A program made the position numbers and the translations under genes. The notes below the pieces were generated by a model. It did not search any database, was not told where the DNA came from, and worked only from the letters and a program-made list of their open reading frames with translations. This document shows, one piece after another, positions 37,003-44,830 of a stretch of 57,667 nt of DNA. This stretch comes from a bacterium. Its GTDB lineage: Bacteria; Krumholzibacteriota; Krumholzibacteriia; LZORAL124-64-63. The number at the start of each line of letters is the position of its first letter. The stretch's first letter is position 1. The stretch spans positions 1-57,667 of the forward strand of contig JAAESD010000333.1 in the NCBI GenBank assembly GCA_024229695.1. The letters run 5' to 3'.

Positions 37003-38382
37003 TTATTCTACAGGAAGCTCCAGAAGTAAACCAAGTAACTGCTCAACAACTTCATCATAATCACCTGTCAAAGTACATCCTGCAGCTGCCTTGTGTCCAC
37101 CGCCACCAAAGACTGCAGCCACCGATTGAACATCTCCTGCATGCATAGAACGCAAGGATACACGCCAGCTACCATCAGGTTGTTCTTTGACAAATGCAAC
37201 ATACTTAACACCATTGATTCCGAAAGCCATACTGATAAAGCCTTCAGTATCAACCAGGGTTGTACCGGTGTCCTTAAGCATCTGTTGTGTAGTACTCAAA
37301 AATAGAACTCTGCCATCACCATGAAAAGTGAAAGTCGATATTACATTAACCAACAACTCGGCTGCAGCCCTGCTCTTCTGATGCAACATAGACTCGGCGA
37401 GCATCGATGCGTTGAAATTATATCGGGTTAACTCTACAGCTGCTTCATGTGTCATTGGCAAAGTATTATCAAAGCGGAATCCACCAGTATCAGCGTACAT
37501 TCCTGCATAAAGATTTGCGGCAATTCCATCGCTCAAGCTGCAGCCATCAAACTCTTGAATTACTCTCATAACAAGCATTGTTGTACTGCTGGCAATTGGC
37601 TCAACCCATCCCGGTACTGGCATTTTCCTGCCAGTAACAAGATGATGGTCGATGCATATCTTTTTGCCGATTCTGGACAGTGTATCCTGAAGATTGCCTG
37701 TTCGATCAATACGATGACAATCAACCAGAACAACAGTTTCAGGCAAATCGTCAACTTCCGTTGAATTCGCCTCAGACTCCGATATGATCTTTTTGAAACC
37801 GGGTAAGTCTTTAAATCCAGCAGGAGGATTGTCATAGCCTATAACAGAAGCTTCTTTACCTGCAGACTTAAGAGCCATAGCAAGAGCAAGAGCACTACCC
37901 ATTGCATCCGGGTCGGGATTTGTATGAGGCACAATCCAGAAGCTTTCGCAATCATTGAGTGAATTAAGTAATTGTTCAGGTGGGTGGAGATCAGATAAAA
38001 CCATCAGTTTTCTCTTCTCTCGTTCATCCAAAAATTCACCATTACTGGCCAACTCAGCCAGGATATCTTCTACAGAAGCGCCTTTATCAAGTGAATCATC
38101 CACAACAAACCTCAGGTCTGGAGTTGCCCTCATTCTGAGAATGTCACTAAGTCTTGACTGAAGAAACCCTTTAGACTTCTTCAAACCAGTAAATGTTTTA
38201 GTGACTTCATTTCGCTCACCCATTATTGAAACAAAAACTTCTGCAACAGACTGATCTCTATTTAGCTTAACATCTGTAACAGTTACAAACCCGATTCGAG
38301 GGTCTTTTACTTCAGCTTCCAGAAGTTCACAAATGACTTTCCTAATTGCAGAATTTTGTCGTCCAAGTTTATGAGGATCCAT
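37003..38382 (-). CDS. Fusion protein: ribosome-binding factor RbfA + NrnA-type DHH phosphoesterase
   Basis: One uninterrupted 459-residue frame holds two proteins usually encoded separately. Residues about 5-105 are RbfA, the cold-shock 30S maturation factor (VKDPRIGFVTVTDVKLNRD, RATPDLRFVVDDS). Residues about 135-455 are a DHH/DHHA1 phosphoesterase like NrnA, which degrades nanoRNA and often hydrolyses PAP: motif I HTNPDPDAMGS (153-163), DCHRIDRTG (221), DHH (245-247), ADTGGFRF (297-304) and the C-terminal GGGGHKAAAG. All metal ligands seem present. The linker (about 106-134) is short and charged. In many bacteria rbfA and nrnA are neighbours between infB and truB, which explains the origin. 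ATG at 38382; the ribosome site is weak (GAGAG). Confidence 0.9.
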   Translation of the reverse strand: MDPHKLGRQNSAIRKVICELLEAEVKDPRIGFVTVTDVKLNRDQSVAEVFVSIMGERNEVTKTFTGLKKSKGFLQSRLSDILRMRATPDLRFVVDDSLDKGASVEDILAELASNGEFLDEREKRKLMVLSDLHPPEQLLNSLNDCESFWIVPHTNPDPDAMGSALALAMALKSAGKEASVIGYDNPPAGFKDLPGFKKIISESEANSTEVDDLPETVVLVDCHRIDRTGNLQDTLSRIGKKICIDHHLVTGRKMPVPGWVEPIASSTTMLVMRVIQEFDGCSLSDGIAANLYAGMYADTGGFRFDNTLPMTHEAAVELTRYNFNASMLAESMLHQKSRAAAELLVNVISTFTFHGDGRVLFLSTTQQMLKDTGTTLVDTEGFISMAFGINGVKYVAFVKEQPDGSWRVSLRSMHAGDVQSVAAVFGGGGHKAAAGCTLTGDYDEVVEQLLGLLLELPVE

Positions 38383-38406
38383 TTTAACTCTCAATTCATA
38401 TTACAG

Positions 38407-38432
38407 AGGGCGGTCACCTAAGCAACCGCCCT
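38407..38432 (-). promoter_or_regulatory. Hairpin between infB and the rbfA-nrnA gene
   Basis: A perfect 8-bp GC-rich stem (38407-38414 with 38425-38432, AGGGCGGT arm) and a 10-base loop fill the 74-base spacer. On the minus strand it is followed by CTGTAATATG, no T-tract, so an mRNA processing or stability element is more likely than a terminator. Confidence 0.5.
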
Positions 38433-38456
38433 GAGTTACTTATCTAAAACAAGCTA

Positions 38457-41312
38457 CTAAAGCTCAGTTCGTTCTTCTTCTTCAATTCGGAATGTCTCAA
38501 TACGATCGCCTTCTTGAAGGTCGTGGAAATTCTCCAATCCGATTCCACATTCATAACCACTTTGAACTTCTTTGGCATCGTCTTTGAATCGTTTCAAAGA
38601 ACTAATCTTGCCTTCAAATATCATGACTTCATCGCGCACAAGCCTAACCAGAGAATTCCTGATAATCTTGCCTTCAATAACGTATGATCCTGCAATAGTA
38701 CCAGCTTTAGGAATTTTAAATACTTCGCGGATTTCAGCAGTACCTGTTGAAACCTCACGCTTGATTGAGTCCAGAAGACCGGCCATTGCCTTTTTCATTG
38801 TATCAACTACCTCGTAGATGATATCAAATGTTTCTATAGTTACATGCTGTGATTCGGCCAGGTTCATAATTGCCGAGCCAGGTCGCATATGGAAACCGAT
38901 AACCAGCGCACCAGTACTGCCAGCGAGCAGAACATCGGACTCATTAACTGCCCCAACACCTTTATGAACAATCCTGACTTCAACTTCATCTGTATTCATC
39001 TGCTGTAACGCATCACAAATTGCTTCCACAGATCCAGCTACATCACCTTTAACGATGATTGGCAACTCTTTCAAGTCACTGCCGGCAACTATCTCTGCAA
39101 TATTATCAAGGCTTATTGTTTTCTTTGGTGCTGCCATTGCCTGAACACGTTGTGTTTGTCTACGTTTGGCGGCAACTTCTCTGGCAATCCTTTCAGACTC
39201 GACAACAAATAACCTGTCACCAGCCTGAGGCACACCACTCGCTCCCAGAATAACAGCAGGCTCACTTGGCCTTACTTGATGCAGGGCTTCGCCTCGCTCA
39301 TTCATAAGAGCTTTAACTTTTCCATCCTGCATACCAGCAATAAAATTATCGCCAACCTGCAATGTTCCCTGATCAATTAAAACAGTAAATACAACACCAC
39401 GACCAGAATCTTTGCTAGCCTCAACTACAACACCGCGACATTCAACATCCGGTGCAGCTTTAAGCTCAAGCATTTCTTCCTGCAGATGAACCTTCTCAAG
39501 CAACTCCTCAATTCCGGTTCCGTGCTTGGCTGAGATTTCTGCACATTGAACATCTCCACCAAATTCCTCAATTACAACTTCATAGCTAAGCAATTCCTGT
39601 TTTACAACAGCAACATTTGCCGCAGGCAAATCAATCTTGTTGATAGCAACAATTATAGGAACACCTGCGCTTTTAGCATGGCTGATAGCTTCTTTGGTCT
39701 GCGGCATTATCCTATCGTCCGCAGCAACAATCAGAATAACTATATCAGTTACCTGTGTACCACGAGCACGCATAGCACTAAACGCTTCGTGACCTGGAGT
39801 ATCAAGGAAAGTAATTGGCCCACCTGGTGTTTCCACCTTGTAAGCACCAATATGCTGAGTGATGCCACCTGCTTCACCAGCAATAACATTGGTTTCGCGG
39901 ATATAATCCAATAAAGAAGTCTTACCATGGTCAACATGTCCCATAACTGTTACAACAGGTGGACGCTGAATCAGGTCCTCCTCATTGATTTCCTGGGTTT
40001 CAAGTTCCACTTCCTCAACTTCATCAAGAAACTCAATCTCTTTTTCAAACTCAGAGGCAATCATCTCAATGGCATCAGAGTCAAGACGCTGGTTAATAGT
40101 TACCATCTGACCAAGCATAAACAACTTGGCTATAATATCCTTGGGAGTAATCTCAAATTTGTCAGCTAATTCCTGAACTGACATCAGATTCGTTACTTTC
40201 AAGATTTGTACTGCTACTTCTACACTATCCTCATCTTCATCCTCTTTAGGGCTTTTTTTGTACTTTTTCTTGCCACCCTTCAAGCCATCAAGTTGAGCCA
40301 TAGTCTGCTTCAGATTTTGTGCGACAACAGCTTCGTCTACTTTGCGCTTTTTCCTGCGCTTCCTGCGACCACTCTCCGGCTGAGCCTCTTTTTTCTCCTG
40401 CCGACGCTTGAGTGCATCTTCAACTGATTCTCTTATTTCCTGTGATTTGGTTGGTTTTTTACGACGGCCACCAATTAAATCACTCTCAACCTCATTCCAA
40501 CTCCATGTTTGCTCTTCTGGTTGTGGCTGTTTTGGTGGTGCTTTTGCTTCCTGAGTAACACCTGAAGTAGTCTTGACAACACCATCACCTTTACGGATGA
40601 TTTTGGCTTGACGTCGGACCTTTTTCTGAGGTTTTTTCTTTTCAGCAGGCTTCTCTTCTGATTTTACATCTACTTTAGAATCTGTTTCTTCTTCACTTGC
40701 CTCAGTTTCAGGCTCAACTTCAACGGAAGTTTCAACTTCTTCTACAATATCTTCTTTACGGACAATTCTAGCCTTCGGTGTAGCTGTTTCCACCGCTTCT
40801 TTAGAATCTTCAGTTACTTCTTTCTTGCCCTTTGGTTCTTCTTTACCAGCTACTACAACTGGTGTTTCTTCAGGTTCAGCCTTTTTGACAACCTTCTTTT
40901 TGGTAGCTTTCTTGGTTACCTTCTTTTTGGTAACTTTCTTTTTTGTAGCCTTCTTTTTAGTAACCTTCTTTTTTGTAGCTTTTTTCTTGGTTACTTTTTT
41001 CTTGGCAGCTTTCTTTTTTGCTGCTTCCTTTTCTTTTTCAGTTTCTTCAGGTGGCTGAGGCCTCTCCAAAGGCTTGAAGCTGGCAACATGTTTGAGCTTC
41101 TCTGGATCCATGTTGTGATCATCAGCATAGCGCTTTCGAGTTAAATCTCTTTTTCTCTGAAAAAACGCATGAATTTTATCAACGATGTCTTCATCAACAA
41201 CGCTCATATGGCTCTTAGCTTCAGCATGCATATCCCTGATCATTCTCATAATGTCAGGATTCTCCACACTATAGTGTTTTGCCAACTCGTATACTCTAAG
41301 CTTTTTAGCCAA
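38457..41312 (-). CDS. infB: Translation initiation factor IF-2
   Basis: The 951-residue GTPase brings initiator tRNA to the 30S subunit. I set the start at a TTG (41312) with AAGGTG before it, because the product then begins [12 protein letters not shown], the usual IF-2 N-terminus. A long charged N-terminal region includes a Lys-rich repeat (99-144). The G domain has [20 protein letters not shown] and NKID; domains II-IV follow ([32 protein letters not shown]). IF2_N modules occur at the very N-terminus and again near [20 protein letters not shown]. Confidence 0.96.
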   Translation of the reverse strand: MAKKLRVYELAKHYSVENPDIMRMIRDMHAEAKSHMSVVDEDIVDKIHAFFQRKRDLTRKRYADDHNMDPEKLKHVASFKPLERPQPPEETEKEKEAAKKKAAKKKVTKKKATKKKVTKKKATKKKVTKKKVTKKATKKKVVKKAEPEETPVVVAGKEEPKGKKEVTEDSKEAVETATPKARIVRKEDIVEEVETSVEVEPETEASEEETDSKVDVKSEEKPAEKKKPQKKVRRQAKIIRKGDGVVKTTSGVTQEAKAPPKQPQPEEQTWSWNEVESDLIGGRRKKPTKSQEIRESVEDALKRRQEKKEAQPESGRRKRRKKRKVDEAVVAQNLKQTMAQLDGLKGGKKKYKKSPKEDEDEDSVEVAVQILKVTNLMSVQELADKFEITPKDIIAKLFMLGQMVTINQRLDSDAIEMIASEFEKEIEFLDEVEEVELETQEINEEDLIQRPPVVTVMGHVDHGKTSLLDYIRETNVIAGEAGGITQHIGAYKVETPGGPITFLDTPGHEAFSAMRARGTQVTDIVILIVAADDRIMPQTKEAISHAKSAGVPIIVAINKIDLPAANVAVVKQELLSYEVVIEEFGGDVQCAEISAKHGTGIEELLEKVHLQEEMLELKAAPDVECRGVVVEASKDSGRGVVFTVLIDQGTLQVGDNFIAGMQDGKVKALMNERGEALHQVRPSEPAVILGASGVPQAGDRLFVVESERIAREVAAKRRQTQRVQAMAAPKKTISLDNIAEIVAGSDLKELPIIVKGDVAGSVEAICDALQQMNTDEVEVRIVHKGVGAVNESDVLLAGSTGALVIGFHMRPGSAIMNLAESQHVTIETFDIIYEVVDTMKKAMAGLLDSIKREVSTGTAEIREVFKIPKAGTIAGSYVIEGKIIRNSLVRLVRDEVMIFEGKISSLKRFKDDAKEVQSGYECGIGLENFHDLQEGDRIETFRIEEEERTEL
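40881..41018 (-). repeat. infB: Lys-rich tandem repeat coding for [10 protein letters not shown] units in IF-2
   Basis: About eight imperfect copies of a 15-base unit encode alternating KKKAT and KKKVT pentads between residues 99 and 144 of IF-2. The reverse strand reads as a false hydrophobic frame (Phe/Val/Thr rich). Repeat number is likely to vary between strains. Confidence 0.85.
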
Positions 41313-41377
41313 GTGAATCACCTTCTTGCGCGCAATAGCGCATTCTAACAACTATCATTTTAACCGGCTTGCACCGA

Positions 41378-41689
41378 TCAGTTCTTTTTTTTGCCAACAA
41401 TACCACTGATGAACGCATGAGAATCAACCGCCACGATTACCAGTTCTTTTCTGTTGAAAGCTTTTGCCAATTCTTTGCTATCGACAAGATCCGTCAACAT
41501 TATTGCATCAACTGCCATTCTGCTGATTTTCTCTTTTCGCGCATCGGACAAATCGCTTGCCACAACTACCAACAACTTTGACGCTTGAGATGCCATGGAC
41601 TCAACTGCAGACATTCCTACAGCAAGCCTACCAGCCCTTCTAGCTAACCCTAACAAACCTAAAACGCGACTAGCTTCATCAGTCATCAT
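41378..41689 (-). CDS. ylxQ: L7Ae/YlxQ-type RNA-binding protein
   Basis: The product of about 103 residues has the L7Ae/L30e fold signature LGLLGLARRAGRLAVGMSAV and LLVVVASDLSDARKEKI. YlxQ proteins sit between nusA and infB in many bacteria and bind kink-turn-like RNA; the role is not settled. Two ATGs in a row (41689 and 41686) overlap the end of nusA, so the start is uncertain by one codon. Confidence 0.85.
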   Translation of the reverse strand: MMTDEASRVLGLLGLARRAGRLAVGMSAVESMASQASKLLVVVASDLSDARKEKISRMAVDAIMLTDLVDSKELAKAFNRKELVIVAVDSHAFISGIVGKKKN

Positions 41690-43172
41690 TTGAATCTTTT
41701 GGATCCTCAGAGTCTTCTGAAACATCTGAATCTTCTTCTGCAATCTTTTCCTCGAACCCTGCAAATGGGCTCTGTGTTATCTCTGAAGCTGGGTCATCAA
41801 AATCGGGTTGAACAGTTGCATGTTCTGCCCGTGTAAATGAGTCATCATCAAATAACGCATTATGTTCTTCTTTAACCTTCTCCAGCTCTTCACTAATCCT
41901 GGTTTCCATGATCCTGTTCAATTCGTCAAGAGTTGCCAGGGATGTATCATGCAACGCTTGGGCTGTTTTCTCGCCAACCCCTTCAATATCCAAAAGCGTG
42001 GAAATAGTTGCACCAGCAATATCTTCTATTGTCATTAATCCAGCCCCACGTAGTGAAGCTGCTATTTTTTCTGAAACACCAGTCATATCGTCAATTTCAA
42101 GTGCCACTTCCTGACGAACCAATTGTCTGACACCGTGTTCTCTAACAGAAATCAAATCAATTTTCCAGCCTGTCAGCTTGGCAGCCAATCGTACATTTTT
42201 GCCTTCTTTACCGATAGCCTTGGAGAGTTGATCATCGCTGACAACTACTGTAGCCTCATTAAGTGACTCACGCAGAATTATCTGACTAACTTCAGCAGGA
42301 CTTAAAGCCCTTGAAATCAGTGCAGAAGGATCGGCACTCCAGGAAACGATATCAACACGCTCACCAGCAAGCTCACGAGTAACAGCCTGAACCCTGCTGC
42401 CACGCATACCTACACAAGAGCCAACTGCATCCACTCTGTCATCGGAAGATGTTACAGCAATTTTTGACCTGGAACCTGGTTCACGAGCAACTGCTTTAAT
42501 CTCAACAATACCCTCCTGAATTTCAGGAACTTCCTGATCAAAAAGAGCTTTTAGAAAAAGAGGGTGAGCTCTAGATAGAATAACTTGTGGTCCTTTGGCA
42601 TTGTCCAATGCTTCAATAACAAAAGCCCTTACAGATCTGCCCTGCATATGCTTTTCACCACGAATTTGTTCACGCCATGGCAATAAGGCTTCAACACGGT
42701 CAAGATTAATCAGGATATTGCCACGATCAACTTGCTGTATTGTACCTGTTACAATTGTATCTACTTTATCCTTGTACTCATCAAAAATCCTGGCGCGCTC
42801 GGCCTCGCGAACCTTCTGCACAATAATTTGCTTGGCAACAAGGATTGCATTTCTACCGAATTCAGATAAAGGTAAGTCTATCCGAATCTGGTCACCGATA
42901 CCAACGTCTGATCCATATTCAGCTTTGGCGTCTTTAAGAGTAATTTCAGCGTCTTCATCCTCAATCTCATCTACAACATTAAGGATCTGCTCCACAGTCA
43001 TTGTGCCGTTTTCTTCATCAATCTTAGCCTCAATGATTGCTTCATTGCCAAATTTTCTCTTGGCTGCAGACTGAAGTCCTGCTTCAAGTGACTCGATAAC
43101 AATATCTCTATCGATATTTTTCTCTCGAGTAATCGCTGAAAGCGCTTGTAATATGTCAAATTTCTCCGCCAT
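41679..43172 (-). CDS. nusA: Transcription termination/antitermination factor NusA
   Basis: The 497-residue protein binds RNA polymerase and nascent RNA. It has the N-terminal polymerase-binding domain, an S1 domain (TGTIQQVDRGNILINL), two KH domains (VGMRGSRVQAVTREL; IGKEGKNVRLAAKLT), a helix-hairpin-helix part (GVGEKTAQAL) and an acidic tail (EEDSDVSEDSEDPKDSNDD). AGGAGCAGGTT precedes ATG at 43172. NusA is a likely regulator of its own operon through the leader terminator at 43791-43819. Confidence 0.96.
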   Translation of the reverse strand: MAEKFDILQALSAITREKNIDRDIVIESLEAGLQSAAKRKFGNEAIIEAKIDEENGTMTVEQILNVVDEIEDEDAEITLKDAKAEYGSDVGIGDQIRIDLPLSEFGRNAILVAKQIIVQKVREAERARIFDEYKDKVDTIVTGTIQQVDRGNILINLDRVEALLPWREQIRGEKHMQGRSVRAFVIEALDNAKGPQVILSRAHPLFLKALFDQEVPEIQEGIVEIKAVAREPGSRSKIAVTSSDDRVDAVGSCVGMRGSRVQAVTRELAGERVDIVSWSADPSALISRALSPAEVSQIILRESLNEATVVVSDDQLSKAIGKEGKNVRLAAKLTGWKIDLISVREHGVRQLVRQEVALEIDDMTGVSEKIAASLRGAGLMTIEDIAGATISTLLDIEGVGEKTAQALHDTSLATLDELNRIMETRISEELEKVKEEHNALFDDDSFTRAEHATVQPDFDDPASEITQSPFAGFEEKIAEEDSDVSEDSEDPKDSNDD

Positions 43173-43208
43173 AACCTGCTCCTGTTTAACCTTATTATCG
43201 AAAGTAAA

Positions 43209-43763
43209 TTACTTGCGATCTTGTCTTGTTCGGCGTTCTTGCCGAACTTTTCTCTTCTCTTCTTTGCGTTTCCGTCTATCCGCATTGATAAAAAACTGAG
43301 CATCAAATTCCGGATTTAAATTTATTGAATCAATTTCCAACCTGGAAAACGATGGATTCTCTTCTTTGCCGTCTTGTTGTAAAACAATTTCATCATCAGA
43401 AAACGAGTGAAGTGCGCCCTTAACGTTTTTACGTGAAACCAACTTTACAGTAACTTGTTGACCTAAAGCGTTATTGAGATGCTCGTTAGTCCGTAAAGGC
43501 CTCTTAACACCAGGTGATGACACTTCAACAACACTTGACTCTGGAAGTATATCAGATTCCTCAAGCAAATAATCTATACTTCGGGCAGCTTTTGTACATT
43601 GATCAATCCTGATACCATTTTCCATATCAAGATAAATTCGCAGTGTAAGTCTGCCGCCACCTCTGAATATTCTAACATCAAGTAAATCATAGCCTTCGTC
43701 AGCAAGGGGTTGTTCCAGCATTGTTATAACACTGTCTGCAAGTGCTTTAGAATCTTGAAGCAT
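43209..43763 (-). CDS. rimP: Ribosome maturation factor RimP
   Basis: The 184-residue protein assists 30S assembly. The core DVRIFRGGGRLTLRIYLD, then GIRIDQCTKAARSIDYLLEE and VEVSSPGVKRPL are typical. The ATG at 43763 has GAAAGGGG upstream. The C-terminus is unusually basic (KRKEEKRKVRQERRTRQDRK). It is the first gene of the rimP-nusA-ylxQ-infB operon. Confidence 0.95.
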   Translation of the reverse strand: MLQDSKALADSVITMLEQPLADEGYDLLDVRIFRGGGRLTLRIYLDMENGIRIDQCTKAARSIDYLLEESDILPESSVVEVSSPGVKRPLRTNEHLNNALGQQVTVKLVSRKNVKGALHSFSDDEIVLQQDGKEENPSFSRLEIDSINLNPEFDAQFFINADRRKRKEEKRKVRQERRTRQDRK

Positions 43764-43790
43764 ACCATCCCCTTTCAATACTGAGACGCT

Positions 43791-43819
43791 AAAAAAAGAA
43801 GTGGACTTACGCCCACCTC
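43791..43819 (-). terminator. Leader terminator (possible attenuator) before rimP
   Basis: On the minus strand a 9-bp stem with two G-T pairs (43811-43819 with 43798-43806), a 4-base loop and seven T (43791-43797) form a good intrinsic terminator. It lies between a strong promoter (43857-43886) and rimP. A second small perfect hairpin (43824-43836, CCGCC/GGCGG) immediately precedes it. It may attenuate the operon, or simply end the upstream transcript. Confidence 0.8.
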
Positions 43820-43856
43820 AAAACCGCCAGCGGCGGCGTTTATATGAAGTCGTACC

Positions 43857-43886
43857 AATATAACCTGAAGTAGTGAATTAATTCAA
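43857..43886 (-). promoter_or_regulatory. Sigma70-like promoter for rimP-nusA-infB
   Basis: On the minus strand TTGAAT (43881-43886), an 18-base spacer and TATATT (43857-43862). Transcription would begin near 43850, giving a leader of about 87 nt that contains the tandem hairpins. Confidence 0.65.
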
Positions 43887-43900
43887 GTAAAATCGATAGA

Positions 43901-44830
43901 TTAGAATAAAGGATTTAAACAAATATCAAGCACCAACTCACCAACTTGGCGCAAACTTTCCGGACTACATACCGAAGGAACGTCTCCAGAAGTGTGCCAT
44001 TGCGGAAAATCGAAATCTATCAAGTCCACTGCAGGAAGCCCAGTATCTAAGAAGGGTACATGATCATCGTAGGCAGGTTTACCTACAACTGGCACAAATG
44101 CTTCTAATGCAAGTTGATCTGCTCGCTGAAATACAAGTCGTGTAAAATCTGGCGCCCTGGAAATAGAGTAATACTCCATCGGTATTCTCAAATTATGCTC
44201 ACCAACCATATCCAAGAGTATTAAACCAACAGGGTCATATCCTGCTAATGGAGAACCAAATTTGTTCCATGTTTTGGCCATATATCTGGAACCGAGACAA
44301 AAGCCGGCGACATCACCAGAATGACCATAATCTTCTCCATCAAATAAGATAATATCGACGCCAAATTTCAGTTCTGCAGAGTGGAGCAATTCTACAAGGT
44401 GCAAAAGCACGGCCACGCCACTTGCGCCATCATTAGCCCCCACTAAAGGCATGGCAGCCAACACCGGATCAATTTCTTTATCACATACTGGCCTGGAATC
44501 ATAGTGAGCACCCAGCCATAGTCTTTTGCCACCCTTTGGGCCCAGCGAAATCAGCATATTTGTAAGTTCAAGATTACTGCTACCATATGGATCAGCTACC
44601 TGAAACTGCACTGAAGTAAATTCAACACCAAGACTACTGCACAATGAACTAACAGAATCTCGTAACGCTTTGCTACCAACCGAGTTGATAGTCCGCGGCC
44701 CTAATTGACACTGATATTCAATCCATTCCATTGCTCTTTTACCCGAAAAAGAGTATTGATTTTGGCCAATAGCATTTCCTGCTGATATTGAAATAATAAA
44801 CCAGGTAATTAGTAAAACCTTAGAATACAT
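43901..44830 (-). CDS. Exported glutaminyl-peptide cyclotransferase-like M28 protein
   Basis: The 309-residue protein has a signal peptide (1-22, ending GNAIG, then Gln23). It follows the M28 zinc fold in its glutaminyl cyclase form: GAHYDSRP (108-114), GANDGASGVAVLL (131-143), FDGEDYG (163-169), LLDMVG (205-210), DDHVPFL (255-261) and PQWHTSGD (276-283). It should convert N-terminal Gln of exported proteins to pyroglutamate. A plain M28 aminopeptidase is the alternative, but those normally carry a second zinc. Its ATG lies inside the end of sprA (overlap of 11 bases) with GGAG upstream, so it is translated with sprA. Confidence 0.85.
   Translation of the reverse strand: MYSKVLLITWFIISISAGNAIGQNQYSFSGKRAMEWIEYQCQLGPRTINSVGSKALRDSVSSLCSSLGVEFTSVQFQVADPYGSSNLELTNMLISLGPKGGKRLWLGAHYDSRPVCDKEIDPVLAAMPLVGANDGASGVAVLLHLVELLHSAELKFGVDIILFDGEDYGHSGDVAGFCLGSRYMAKTWNKFGSPLAGYDPVGLILLDMVGEHNLRIPMEYYSISRAPDFTRLVFQRADQLALEAFVPVVGKPAYDDHVPFLDTGLPAVDLIDFDFPQWHTSGDVPSVCSPESLRQVGELVLDICLNPLF

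Noticed and set aside
40825-41058. Hydrophobic Phe/Val/Thr-rich frame on the plus strand
   Set aside because: It is the reverse-strand reading of the IF-2 Lys repeat; no ribosome-binding site or independent coding signal.
43764-43900. tRNA-fMet (metY-like) gene before rimP, as in enterobacteria
   Set aside because: No cloverleaf, CCA end or T-loop sequence (GTTCGA) is visible.
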